From positions 1-21,424 of the forward strand of contig JAJYOT010000031.1 of assembly GCA_021796015.1 (NCBI GenBank): 21,424 nt of DNA. Direction: 5' to 3'. Shown in pieces: positions 1 through 7,431 of this stretch. How positions within the stretch are numbered: the first letter of the stretch is position 1; the number at the start of each line of letters is the position of its first letter. Below the pieces are notes generated by a model. That model made no database searches and had not been told where the DNA came from. It was given only the letters and a program-made list of their open reading frames with translations. A program made the translations under genes and the position numbers. This DNA comes from a bacterium. GTDB lineage: Bacteria > Elusimicrobiota > Elusimicrobia > UBA1565 > UBA9628.

Positions 1-882
1 CTCCGCCGAAGGCCAGGGCTTGAGATTGTTGCGAATGCAGTCAATCCAATGAAGATGTTCGCTTTTAAGAGGCTCGACCGAAGAGAGTTTGGGTCTTAAT
101 ATCTCGATGTCCTTAAGATTTTTGATGGTTGCCGATTTTTTCTTATAGATTTTCAAATCGGAATTACCATAATCAAGAGAAATATAGCCGTCTTTTTGAA
201 AAAGGCGAAGCTTGCGGCTTTTGGCGAGCGAAATGCGGCTGGCCGTCAAATTAGCGACGCAACCGGTCTTAAAGCGTACGCGAACGTTGGCAATATCCTC
301 GTAATCGGACAAAATATGGGCGCCCAAAGCTTCAATGGATTCGACTTCGGACCCAACCAGAGTCAGCAAAATATCCAAATCGTGAATCATCAGATCCAAA
401 ACGACTCCGATGTGAGACATGCGGGGGTCATAGGGACCCAGGCGTTCGACCGTAATAAAACGCGGTTGATCAATATGCTTAACGGCTTCCAGGACGGCGG
501 GGTTAAAGCGTTCGATATGTCCGACTTGGAGAACAAGATTTTTTTCTTGAGATAAGGCCAAAAGCTTTCGCGCTTCATCTAAAGATGAGGCGAGAGGCTT
601 TTCGATGAGACAATGAAGCCCGCGTTCAAGGGCTTCTTTTCCCACTTGATAATGGAGCGGGGTGGGAACGGAGATGACGACCGCTTCGGCGCGGGAGAAA
701 ACGTCGTGGTAATCTCGAACCGGAGTCGTGTTGGCTTTCCAGGCGGCCAACTGCGCGCGCCAGAGGTTTAAGTCCGAAATGGCCACGAGATCCACTTCCG
801 GGATTTTACTGAGGACCCGGGCGTGATGACTACCCATGGATCCCGCGCCGATCACGGCGACTTTAAGTTTGTTTGAGTTCAT
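1..882 (-). CDS. Gfo/Idh/MocA family NAD(P)-dependent sugar oxidoreductase, 3' end missing
   Basis: Reading the minus strand from the ATG at 882 gives an uninterrupted frame of 294 codons that continues past the left edge, so the C-terminus is missing. The N-terminus is a Rossmann dinucleotide site (VAVIGAGSMGSHHARVL). Further in are the family EKPL motif (LIEKPLASS), the GHIERFNP segment, and VLDLMIHDLDILL, whose HD pair is typical of this family. Members oxidise or reduce hydroxyls of sugars and nucleotide sugars with NAD(P). The start codon overlaps the lpxI stop in an ATGA, so translation is probably coupled and the enzyme probably serves lipid A or LPS sugar metabolism. One named possibility is a GnnA-like UDP-GlcNAc 3-dehydrogenase, but the substrate cannot be read from this fragment. 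Family assignment is confident; specific function is not. Confidence 0.9.
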   Translation of the reverse strand, partial: MNSNKLKVAVIGAGSMGSHHARVLSKIPEVDLVAISDLNLWRAQLAAWKANTTPVRDYHDVFSRAEAVVISVPTPLHYQVGKEALERGLHCLIEKPLASSLDEARKLLALSQEKNLVLQVGHIERFNPAVLEAVKHIDQPRFITVERLGPYDPRMSHIGVVLDLMIHDLDILLTLVGSEVESIEALGAHILSDYEDIANVRVRFKTGCVANLTASRISLAKSRKLRLFQKDGYISLDYGNSDLKIYKKKSATIKNLKDIEILRPKLSSVEPLKSEHLHWIDCIRNNLKPWPSAE

Positions 883-1733
883 AGAGTTTTTTCCGAGGGT
901 CCCTCGGGAGAGAAAGAAATCAGGGCCAGTTTTTGTTGATTCGCTTCTTTAATAAATTGGTCCTTATCAAAAATCATAGCGGATTTCGCTTCCAAGGCCA
1001 AGGCCGAGACGGAAGCTTGAGAAAAAACTTTGAGCGTTTCAAGACCGATAATCGGAATATCAAAACGCAGGTCTTGTTTGGGTTTTGCGACCTTGACGAC
1101 CACCAGAGAAGGTTTTTCCCCGCGCGCCTGAACAATTTCTTTGGCCCTGAGAATGCAGGCGTCAGTCCCTTCCATGGCTTCAACCGCGACAATCGCTTTT
1201 TCCTTGGCGACGACGGTTTGGCCGATGTCGAAGGCGGCGACGGCCTTGGCCGCCTTCCAACCAATGAGAATATCCTCCCATTCTTCCCGTGTCGGCTTTC
1301 GCTGACTGAGGAGTCCTTCCGGAACAAGAAGGTGAGATAGAAAAGTAGTCGAGGGCAAAAGTTCGATGCCTTCGCTTTTGAGTTCGGAAGCGATTTCGCC
1401 AAGGAGGGTATCGGTTCTTCGGTCCTTGGCTCTCCATAATATTTTGGCCGCGCGCAGATCAGGGGAAATGCCGCCAAAAAGAGAAGCGTGTTGAACCTTT
1501 CCCGCCATCACGGCTTGGCTAATGCCTTCTTTCTTAAAGGTTTCAATCGGCTTTGAGATTTGACCGAGCTTGAAATAATAAAGGCGCGAGACCAGGGGTT
1601 CAAGTTTAGGATCGGTAATTCCGGGCATGGCAATGGCGATAACTGAAACGCCCAGACGTTTGGCTTCCTCGGCAAAGAGAATAGGGAATCTCCCCGAGCC
1701 GGCGATAAGCCCAATTTTTTTATATTCGCTCAT
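879..1733 (-). CDS. lpxI: LpxI, UDP-2,3-diacylglucosamine pyrophosphatase
   Basis: The 284-residue protein has the full length of LpxI (DUF1009). It hydrolyses UDP-2,3-diacylglucosamine to lipid X and UMP, the lipid A step done by LpxH in E. coli. Visible hallmarks are the N-terminal KIGLIAGSGRFPILF, a VMAGKV segment near residue 75, the GQTVVAKEKAIVAVEAMEGTD segment ending at D191, and LRFDIPIIG with D225 near 222-230; these two acidic positions lie in the conserved C-terminal catalytic domain. The ATG at 1733 is chosen because the family motif begins six residues later. No Shine-Dalgarno sequence precedes it, but a perfect TATAAT lies 13 bases upstream, suggesting a very short or absent leader. 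The stop overlaps the start of the downstream oxidoreductase by four bases. The gene diverges from the pilin gene. Confidence 0.93.
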   Translation of the reverse strand: MSEYKKIGLIAGSGRFPILFAEEAKRLGVSVIAIAMPGITDPKLEPLVSRLYYFKLGQISKPIETFKKEGISQAVMAGKVQHASLFGGISPDLRAAKILWRAKDRRTDTLLGEIASELKSEGIELLPSTTFLSHLLVPEGLLSQRKPTREEWEDILIGWKAAKAVAAFDIGQTVVAKEKAIVAVEAMEGTDACILRAKEIVQARGEKPSLVVVKVAKPKQDLRFDIPIIGLETLKVFSQASVSALALEAKSAMIFDKDQFIKEANQQKLALISFSPEGPSEKTL

Positions 1734-1746
1734 GGGATGTCGAGAT

Positions 1747-1752
1747 ATTATA
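1747..1752 (-). promoter_or_regulatory. -10 box of lpxI, near-leaderless
   Basis: The minus strand reads TATAAT, ending 13 bases before the lpxI ATG. No convincing -35 is seen at 16-18 bases. A transcript starting about 7 bases downstream would carry only some 6-8 untranslated bases and no ribosome binding site. Confidence 0.5.
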
Positions 1753-1823
1753 GAAAATGGGCGCCGGTCCGTATTTCATGAAATTTGAATTATGATAGAT
1801 ATTCTTCTTCTTTTAACTTTTTG

Positions 1824-1832
1824 TGCTATACT
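1824..1832 (+). promoter_or_regulatory. Extended -10 promoter of the pilin gene
   Basis: The sequence TGCTATACT is an extended -10 element (TGn followed by TATACT). It lies about 57 bases before the pilin ATG, giving an untranslated leader of about 50 bases. The -35 region is AT/CT-rich without a good match, as is common for extended -10 promoters. Confidence 0.55.
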
Positions 1833-1889
1833 AATGCTATCATCGTATTATTGGTTAAAGCGGTTCAAAATAAGTAAACGGAGAGATAA

Positions 1890-2399
1890 ATGAAACGGAA
1901 ATTAGACTTAAGACGCAAAAGCCAATCCGGCTTTACCTTGATCGAACTCTTGGTCGTTGTTCTGATTATCGGAATCTTGGCCGCCATCGCGATTCCACAA
2001 TACTTTGCGGTCATTGAAAAAGGCCGCTTGGCCGAGGCGATGCAATGCTTGGATATTTTACGTGGGGCGGAATCTCGCTATTATTTGGGTCAAACCCAGT
2101 ACGCCAATGCCACTATCTCAAACGCCCCCTCGACTTATAATAGCGCTTATCCCATGGACGCGACCTGTACTCAGATGAAATATTTTTCCGGAACGGCGAC
2201 CGCTTCAGGTGGGACCCAATATGTCATCAGTTTGACGCGGAGCGCGGCTGGGAACTCTCCTTGTCCGTCCAATAGCACCTACGGCTGCTATACGCTTACT
2301 TATACCCATATTCAAGGATCGGCCGATGCGTCTCCTTCCGTGACTTGCACCTCGGCCGGAAGTCAACAATGTCAACCCATCGTTCCTGCGGGTAGTTGA
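1890..2399 (+). CDS. Type IV pilin-like protein (prepilin-type N-terminal cleavage/methylation domain)
   Basis: The 169-residue protein begins with a basic leader and a class III signal: G14 followed by FTLIELLVVVLIIGILAAIAIPQY. Prepilin peptidase (PilD) should cut after G14 and methylate F15; the conserved Glu at +5 is E19. The hydrophobic helix continues into an alpha-1 segment with the IEKGRLAEAMQCLDILRGAESRYY pattern seen in major-pilin-like proteins. The C-terminal globular part has about six cysteines and many Ser/Thr residues, suggesting disulfides in the exposed domain. A GGAG Shine-Dalgarno sequence at 1880-1883 supports the ATG. The gene has its own extended -10 promoter and a strong terminator, so it is probably a monocistronic, highly expressed structural gene. 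It could be a major pilin or a T2SS-type pseudopilin; no assembly genes are nearby. Confidence 0.88.
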   Translation: MKRKLDLRRKSQSGFTLIELLVVVLIIGILAAIAIPQYFAVIEKGRLAEAMQCLDILRGAESRYYLGQTQYANATISNAPSTYNSAYPMDATCTQMKYFSGTATASGGTQYVISLTRSAAGNSPCPSNSTYGCYTLTYTHIQGSADASPSVTCTSAGSQQCQPIVPAGS

Positions 2400-2422
2400 C
2401 AAGGTTTTGAGTATTTCTGTTT

Positions 2423-2455
2423 GAGGACCGCCCAAACGGCGGTCCTCGTTTTTTT
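2423..2455 (+). terminator. Rho-independent terminator of the pilin gene
   Basis: A perfect 10-bp stem, GAGGACCGCC (2423-2432) with GGCGGTCCTC (2438-2447), encloses a 5-base loop CAAAC. A G and seven T residues follow (2449-2455). It lies 24 bases after the pilin stop codon. Confidence 0.95.
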
Positions 2456-2460
2456 AGGAG
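2456..2460 (+). promoter_or_regulatory. Ribosome binding site deciding the GTG start at 2466
   Basis: AGGAG sits directly after the terminator T-tract and 5 bases before GTG 2466. It argues against the upstream in-frame TTG (2421), which is within the terminator stem. No separate promoter for this gene is obvious, so some read-through of the terminator may be needed. Confidence 0.65.
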
Positions 2461-2465
2461 TGAGC

Positions 2466-4259
2466 GTGGAGGTAAACTCAAGATTTGATTTAGCGCGAAA
2501 GACGGCTAGGTTTGGAACCCGGGTTTTCGTTTTTTTTGCCGTCCTCTTATATTTTTTCGCGGCTTATCACCACTCCTTAGGGGGCTTTAGCGATGAGCCG
2601 CTCTTTATTCTTCTGTCCAAATCTCTCTGGCGGGGAGCATTTCGCTTACCCTTAATGGGAATACCTATGACGGATCCCCTTCCTGGGTATCCTCTCCTCT
2701 TGGCTTTGCCGGTTCATTTCCTGGGCTCGCGCTGGAGTTATTATTTTCTCATAGGGTTTTTTCAGACAGCCGTTGCGCTTTATTTTTCCTGGCGCTTGGC
2801 GCTTGACCTTTTAACTCCCGCGGCGTCTTTTGGGGCGTTTGTTTTAACTTGTCTAAGTCCGGTTCTTCTCTTTTATTCTGGAGTCGTTTTTTTAGACACA
2901 GCTTATTTAGCTGTCTCATTGATTCTTTTTCACGCTCTCTTTCACGCGACGGGAAAGTCGGTTTTTTATTGGGTTCCATTGGCCGCGCTTTCTCCATTAA
3001 TTAAGCCCCATGGAGTCATTTTGATTTTCTGTCTCGCAGCCTTAATTTCTTTACGGTTCAACTGGAGAAAAGCTCTTGTTTTTAGTTCTTTGTCCTTGAT
3101 TCCCGTGGGCGTATGGCTCTTGAGAAATCATTTACTTGCGGGCTCTTCCACGGGTTATGTAAGTAATTGGCTTTCGGAAGCTTCCCTTCCGCAAAATAAG
3201 GGAAATCCTTTTAAGCATATAACGGAGGTGGCGTCCGCTTTGTGGGGAGCGGGGCCTCTCGGCGCTCTCAATCGGTCTTGGGCCTCGTTTCCACTTTGGA
3301 TGAGTTGTTCGTTAGGACTTATTCTCATATTTCTCTTTTCTACGGGTATCGTTCAACTGATGAGAAAGTCAAGACTCCAACCGCTTGTGTTTTCCATCGC
3401 CCTTTACGCGATTTTATTGACCTTACTTCATTCTTTATGGCCTTCGGTTTCTGCTCGCTATTCGATTCCCTTAATCCCTTTAATCTGGATATTTGTCGTG
3501 GCGAGTTTTTTAGGAGAGGCTAAAGGTCCTATTCGGAATCTGGCTTTTGTCTTGGGCGGCCTTGTCGTTTTTCGTTTGGTTGCCTTAGACCGATTTTTAG
3601 TTGAATCTTTTCCCAAAAAAACTCCTCTTGTTTTTGCCGACATCCTTGATTGGACGCGGCGCAATACCCCGCCGTCCGCTCGGATTGATACCTACGACGG
3701 GAGCTTGTTTTTACTGGGGGCCCGACGTTATGCCATAAGCGCGGTGGCGAATAATCGCGATAATTGGATTCGCCTGCTAATAGCCCAGCATTTTGATTAC
3801 GTAGAAAATGCGCCTTTTACTCCGGATGGTTTCTATTCTAAATACGATAGGCTTACGTATGCGAAAGAGAAACAGTGGGCCAAGAGCAGCCCTTATTTCA
3901 AAAGAGTCTATTCCAATCTTCGGGAAGGCTCATCTATTTATTATTTCTCTCATCCGCATCCGGATAGATTCTTAAGAGCTTATCATGATTTTGAGGAGGC
4001 CAAAATCGCGATGTTTTTAGGGTATTCTCAGCGGAAAAATTTTGTCAGAAAGGAACTTTTGGAAGCCGTGAGACTTGAGCCGACCTTGGCCTATGCTTGG
4101 GCGGCTTTGGGAAACATTGAAAATTCGCCTCAAAAGCGGCTTTATGATTTTGAGCGCGCGGCGAAAGCCGATCCGACTTCAATGGAGATTGCGGCGGACT
4201 TAGCCCAAATAAAGGCGGAAGCGCTTAAACGTCAGCAAAAGCCTCAAAACCGCTCTTAA
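2466..4259 (+). CDS. GT-C fold membrane glycosyltransferase (GT39/ArnT-like) with TPR-like C-terminus
   Basis: The 597-residue polytopic protein has a single N-terminal membrane helix, then the acidic loop FSDEPLF (about 42-47), typical of the first extracytoplasmic loop of GT-C enzymes that use polyprenyl-phosphate sugars. About ten further hydrophobic segments follow, and then a soluble region. The last 80 residues (LLEAVRLEPTLAYAWAALGN onward) read like TPR helices. It probably transfers a sugar from a lipid carrier to a glycolipid or protein on the periplasmic face of the inner membrane. The frame is open upstream to a TTG at 2421, but that lies inside the pilin terminator. GTG at 2466, preceded by AGGAG at 2456-2460 with a 5-base spacer, is the better start. 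The gene converges on tdk with one base between them. Donor and acceptor are unknown. Confidence 0.78.
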   Translation: MEVNSRFDLARKTARFGTRVFVFFAVLLYFFAAYHHSLGGFSDEPLFILLSKSLWRGAFRLPLMGIPMTDPLPGYPLLLALPVHFLGSRWSYYFLIGFFQTAVALYFSWRLALDLLTPAASFGAFVLTCLSPVLLFYSGVVFLDTAYLAVSLILFHALFHATGKSVFYWVPLAALSPLIKPHGVILIFCLAALISLRFNWRKALVFSSLSLIPVGVWLLRNHLLAGSSTGYVSNWLSEASLPQNKGNPFKHITEVASALWGAGPLGALNRSWASFPLWMSCSLGLILIFLFSTGIVQLMRKSRLQPLVFSIALYAILLTLLHSLWPSVSARYSIPLIPLIWIFVVASFLGEAKGPIRNLAFVLGGLVVFRLVALDRFLVESFPKKTPLVFADILDWTRRNTPPSARIDTYDGSLFLLGARRYAISAVANNRDNWIRLLIAQHFDYVENAPFTPDGFYSKYDRLTYAKEKQWAKSSPYFKRVYSNLREGSSIYYFSHPHPDRFLRAYHDFEEAKIAMFLGYSQRKNFVRKELLEAVRLEPTLAYAWAALGNIENSPQKRLYDFERAAKADPTSMEIAADLAQIKAEALKRQQKPQNRS

Positions 4260-4260
4260 T

Positions 4261-4854
4261 TTATTTAGGGCGTTGAAAACAGCTTCGGCATCTGGCCTCG
4301 TATTTGTCGAGAGCGCCGACCTCAATAAGCTTTTTAGAAATGCTGGTTCTTTGAGTCCGATTGGCGAAGTTGCCGCAGACGGAACAAATGGCGAGATTTT
4401 TAGTCACAAATTCAGACAGGCTCATCAGGCGAGCCGTCACCATGAAAGGTTCGCCTCTAAAATCCTGATCGAGCCCGGCGACGATGACGCGAAGGCCTTT
4501 ATCGGCTAAGCTTTCACAGGCTTCAACTATTTTATCGTCAAAAAACTGAACTTCATCAATCCCCACGACTTGGGTCTCGGGTTTTACGCTTTTTAGAACC
4601 TCAGAAGCTTTTTTAAGCGCGAGACACGGAATTTTGTGTTTATCGTGGCTGACGATATGATCCTTGGCATAGCGATCGTCTAAAACCGAACTAAAGACTT
4701 GCACCTTTTGCTTGGCGATATCGGCTAAACGCAGGCGGCGAATCAGTTCCTGGGTCTTTCCGGAAAACATGCTTCCAACGATAATTTCAATCCATCCGCT
4801 TGTCCGTCCAAGAGTTCCGGTCATGACGGCCGGCGCGCTTTGAGGCTGAATCAT
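4261..4854 (-). CDS. tdk: Thymidine kinase (type II, TK1-like)
   Basis: The 197-residue protein phosphorylates thymidine to dTMP with ATP (pyrimidine salvage). It has the Walker A loop GSMFSGKT (27-34), the Walker B/catalytic segment DEVQFF (100-105, catalytic Glu E101), the LDQDFRGEPF segment (about 129-137), and four zinc-lasso cysteines C157, C160, C189 and C192. Length is normal for bacterial Tdk. The N-terminus is about 15 residues longer than usual; M11 is an alternative start. However, the ATG at 4854 overlaps the rmlB stop in an ATGA, which favours the longer form. As the last gene of a nucleotide-sugar cluster it may help supply dTTP for dTDP-sugars, which is an inference. Confidence 0.95.
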   Translation of the reverse strand: MIQPQSAPAVMTGTLGRTSGWIEIIVGSMFSGKTQELIRRLRLADIAKQKVQVFSSVLDDRYAKDHIVSHDKHKIPCLALKKASEVLKSVKPETQVVGIDEVQFFDDKIVEACESLADKGLRVIVAGLDQDFRGEPFMVTARLMSLSEFVTKNLAICSVCGNFANRTQRTSISKKLIEVGALDKYEARCRSCFQRPK

Positions 4855-5879
4855 GAGGCTTTGGAAAAAGAGGCGTTCCCTTTCTCATACTGCTTTTGGT
4901 AATAAGCCGCGTATCCGCCCGCTTGCTTAAGCGGTTGCCACCAGTCCTTGTGGGTTTTATACCATTCGATAGTTTGAGCGAGGGCTTCTTCAAAAGGATA
5001 TTTAAATTTAAAGCCTAGCTTTCTTAATTTGGAATCGTTAAGCGCGTATCTTCGGTCATGTCCCGGGCGATCGGGAACCGGGACGACCAGAGAAGAAGAA
5101 ATATTCATGATCTTGCGGACTCGGGCGACCATTTCTTTATTTTTTAGAGAGGTTTCGCCTCCGATATTGTAAATTTCGCCGGGGGCCCCTTTTTGAAGAA
5201 GAAAGGCAATGGCTTCCGCATGATCTTTCACATAAAGCCAGTCACGAACGTTCAGCCCGTCTCCATATAGTGGATAGGGCTTTCCTTCTAAGAAATTAGT
5301 GATCATTAAGGGGAGGGCCTTTTCTGGATACTGATAGGGCCCGAAATTGTTCGAGGCGCGAGTGATGATGACGGGAAACTGATGAGTCACAAAAGCGGCG
5401 CGAGCCAGGCAATCAGAGGCGGCTTTCGAGGCGGCATAAGGGCTGTTGGGAAAAAGCCCGTCTTTTTCGGTTGAGCGGCGTTTTCCGGGAATAGAGCCGT
5501 AGACTTCATCGGTTGAGACATGGATGAATCTCTTGACCTTTTCGCCCCGGGCCGCATCCAAGAGAACCTGGGTCCCAATGACATTGGTTTTTAGAAAAGG
5601 GCCAGGGTCTAAAATTGAGCGGTCCACATGGCTTTCAGCGGCGAAATGAACGACCACGTCGCAACCCGCCATGGCCTGGGCCGTGATGACCGGGTCGCTG
5701 ATATCTCCGCGAACCCAAAAATAACGCTTGTCTCCCGCCATATCCTTTAAATTTTCCGGGTTTCCCGCATAGGTTTTTAGATCGAGATTGACGATGTGGA
5801 CACCAGTCTGGGACGCGAGAATATGCCGGATGAAATTAGACCCGATAAAGCCGAGACCTCCCGTGACGAGAATTTTCAT
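4851..5879 (-). CDS. rmlB: dTDP-glucose 4,6-dehydratase
   Basis: The 342-residue extended SDR enzyme converts dTDP-glucose to dTDP-4-keto-6-deoxyglucose, the entry to rhamnose and other deoxysugars of LPS. It has the NAD site GGLGFIGSN (7-15), the family triad STDEVYG with T123, D124 and E125, the YxxxK pair Y148/K152, and the RmlB-specific RASNNFGPYQYPEK near 174-187. Length matches RmlB. The D-E pair following the Thr is the hallmark that separates dehydratases from 4-epimerases. It overlaps the upstream epimerase and the downstream tdk by four bases each (ATGA), so the three genes are almost certainly co-transcribed and coupled. rmlA, rmlC and rmlD are not in this window. Confidence 0.93.
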   Translation of the reverse strand: MKILVTGGLGFIGSNFIRHILASQTGVHIVNLDLKTYAGNPENLKDMAGDKRYFWVRGDISDPVITAQAMAGCDVVVHFAAESHVDRSILDPGPFLKTNVIGTQVLLDAARGEKVKRFIHVSTDEVYGSIPGKRRSTEKDGLFPNSPYAASKAASDCLARAAFVTHQFPVIITRASNNFGPYQYPEKALPLMITNFLEGKPYPLYGDGLNVRDWLYVKDHAEAIAFLLQKGAPGEIYNIGGETSLKNKEMVARVRKIMNISSSLVVPVPDRPGHDRRYALNDSKLRKLGFKFKYPFEEALAQTIEWYKTHKDWWQPLKQAGGYAAYYQKQYEKGNASFSKAS

Positions 5880-6829
5880 TGTTTGGCGAAATAATTTTGG
5901 ACGAAATAATTCCAGGTATCTTTAAGGCCTTCTTCAAAATTCATTTTAGGCTTGTATCCTAAGATGCGCTTGATTTTGGAGATATCGGCCTGGGTCTTGC
6001 GGACATCCCCCTGCCTTTTGGGAAGGTGTTGGATAGAGAGCTTTCGCCCGACGATTTTTTCGATGACATGAATCAAATCGAGGAGAGAATAGCTGTTTCC
6101 ATTGGCGACATTAAAAACTTCTCCCGCTCCCTTTTTGGAAAAAGCCGCGAGCAAATTGGCTTGAACGACGTTTTCGATATGGGTGAAATCCCGGCTTTGC
6201 TTTCCGTCCCAATGCACTTCCAGGGGTTTTTTCATCCAGGCTAGTTCCATGAATTTGGGAACTACGACCGAATACTGGGATTCCGGGTCTTGACGGGGAC
6301 CAAAGACATTGAAATAACGGAGGCTGACCGTTTCAAGGCCGTAGGTTTTGGAAAAAAGAACGCAGTAGTGCTCTCCCGTGAGTTTCGAGGCTGCATAAGG
6401 GCTGACGGGCTCGGGTTTATAGTCTTCTTTTTGCGGAAATTTCTTGCAGTCTCCATAGGCGGAAGAGGTGGAGGCGTAAACCAAACGCTTAACCTTGGCG
6501 TCTCTGGCGGAGACAAGCAAATTGAGCGTTCCTGTTGCGTTGTTTTCATGGGCGTCAAACGGGCGATCGACTGATTTGGGAACCGAACGCATGGCCGCTT
6601 GATGAAAAATAAAATTCACATTTTTAACCGCGCGGCGGCAATCAGGGAGAGAACGGATGTCTCCTTTAAAAAACTCAACTGAGCTTTTAAACCCCGCGAT
6701 ATGGGAAAGTTTTCCGGCCGAGAGATTGTCGATGATGCGAACTTTTTTTCCTTTTTTAAGCAGGGCTTCGCAAAGGTGAGAGCCAATAAACCCGGCGCCG
6801 CCAGTGACTAAACAAAGTTCTTTAGGCAT
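5876..6829 (-). CDS. UDP-sugar 4-epimerase, extended SDR family (WbpP-like)
   Basis: The 317-residue extended SDR protein has the NAD motif GGAGFIGSH (10-18), STSSAYG around 120-126, and the catalytic pair Y145/K149 in YAASK. The segment RYFNVFGPRQDPESQYSVVVPKF (from residue 171) resembles WbpP-type UDP-GlcNAc/UDP-GalNAc C4-epimerases. Unlike the neighbouring rmlB product it lacks the TDE triad, so epimerisation is favoured over 4,6-dehydration. The role is probably to supply a UDP-hexose or UDP-HexNAc for surface polysaccharide. It starts 15 bases after the LptE-like gene with no strong Shine-Dalgarno sequence, and its stop overlaps the rmlB start by four bases. A uronic acid epimerase or GalE activity cannot be excluded; the subfamily call is moderate. 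Confidence 0.85.
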   Translation of the reverse strand: MPKELCLVTGGAGFIGSHLCEALLKKGKKVRIIDNLSAGKLSHIAGFKSSVEFFKGDIRSLPDCRRAVKNVNFIFHQAAMRSVPKSVDRPFDAHENNATGTLNLLVSARDAKVKRLVYASTSSAYGDCKKFPQKEDYKPEPVSPYAASKLTGEHYCVLFSKTYGLETVSLRYFNVFGPRQDPESQYSVVVPKFMELAWMKKPLEVHWDGKQSRDFTHIENVVQANLLAAFSKKGAGEVFNVANGNSYSLLDLIHVIEKIVGRKLSIQHLPKRQGDVRKTQADISKIKRILGYKPKMNFEEGLKDTWNYFVQNYFAKQ

Positions 6830-6844
6830 AAAATTCGTTTCGAG

Positions 6845-7393
6845 CTATTTTGCGGTCGCGGAAGCCGGGGTTTTTGTTTCTTTCTTTTTTGGCATGAAAT
6901 AGCTGTCAATTCCGGCGACGATGTAGCGGGTCATCATATCCCAAATGACTCCTTGGGCTTGCTGTTCGGTCATTCCGCCCGGCATATTGAAAGCCGCGTA
7001 AGGCTCGATTCCCGATAAATTGTTGTTTGACCAGAGAACCTTCCCCGTCTTGGAGTCTTTGAGAACCGCATGAGCGGTAATAGTCAGCTGATAGGCGGTA
7101 GGGACTAAGTTGGCGCCGGTCTGAGTAGGAATTAAAAGATAAGTCTCAAGCGTGATCGTTAAAATTCCCTGCGATTTTGCGTGAGTGCCGATGGTGTAGC
7201 CCTCATCGAGCAATTGATTTTGCATGGCGGTTTGAAGAGCGTCTTCAAGGCCGAACTGCTGGGTTTTGTTGTGAACCGTGTCTATAAAAATGGAATGTCC
7301 ATTGGGCGGTTTGGGCTTATGGAACAAACACAAGCAACCGGAAAAAGCGAGAGCGGAGACTAGGGCGAAACTAACGGCGAGAATTTTTTTCAT
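6845..7393 (-). CDS. lptE: LptE-like LPS-assembly lipoprotein
   Basis: The 182-residue protein starts with a lipoprotein signal peptide, MKKILAVSFALVSALAFSGC, with the lipidated cysteine at C20. The mature part has the pattern of the LptE superfamily: an early strand ending in a conserved Asn (IFIDTVHNKT), a helix (FGLEDALQTAMQNQLLDEGY), paired beta strands and a second long helix (TEQQAQGVIWDMMTRYIVAGI). LptE sits inside the LptD barrel in the outer membrane and helps deliver LPS to the surface. The tail (KKKETKTPASATAK) is low complexity. It leads a unit with the epimerase, rmlB and tdk. There is no Shine-Dalgarno sequence; a TATAAT lies 8 bases before the ATG. The sequence is divergent, so the family call rests on architecture and context. 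Confidence 0.65.
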   Translation of the reverse strand: MKKILAVSFALVSALAFSGCLCLFHKPKPPNGHSIFIDTVHNKTQQFGLEDALQTAMQNQLLDEGYTIGTHAKSQGILTITLETYLLIPTQTGANLVPTAYQLTITAHAVLKDSKTGKVLWSNNNLSGIEPYAAFNMPGGMTEQQAQGVIWDMMTRYIVAGIDSYFMPKKKETKTPASATAK

Positions 7394-7401
7394 AACGGCT
7401 T

Positions 7402-7407
7402 ATTATA
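7402..7407 (-). promoter_or_regulatory. -10 box of the lptE-like operon, leaderless geometry
   Basis: The minus strand reads TATAAT followed by 8 bases and the ATG, with no Shine-Dalgarno sequence. A transcript would begin 1-3 bases before the start codon. The 38-base gap also has to hold the promoter of the divergent glycosyltransferase gene. Confidence 0.5.
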
Positions 7408-7418
7408 CAACAAACATG

Positions 7419-7424
7419 ATAAAC
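7419..7424 (+). promoter_or_regulatory. Possible -10 of the second glycosyltransferase gene
   Basis: GATAAA lies 7 bases before the GTG at 7432 and no Shine-Dalgarno sequence is visible. It is a 4-of-6 match only, so it is weak, but its placement matches the other near-leaderless starts in the window. Confidence 0.25.
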
Positions 7425-7431
7425 TGAAATT

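Noticed and set aside
893..907. Palindrome CCGAGGG-T-CCCTCGG at the end of lpxI, next to a run of Ts
   Set aside because: It lies inside lpxI coding sequence. On the minus strand, the direction of transcription, it is followed by A residues, so it is not an intrinsic terminator for lpxI, and the one-base loop weakens it as a hairpin.
974..1477. 167-codon open frame on the minus strand inside lpxI
   Set aside because: It is in an alternative frame of a clear full-length LpxI, with Pro/Arg/Lys-rich composition typical of off-frame translation.
2421..2465. In-frame TTG at 2421 as start of the glycosyltransferase
   Set aside because: The codon is inside the pilin terminator stem and has no ribosome binding site; GTG 2466 with AGGAG is better.
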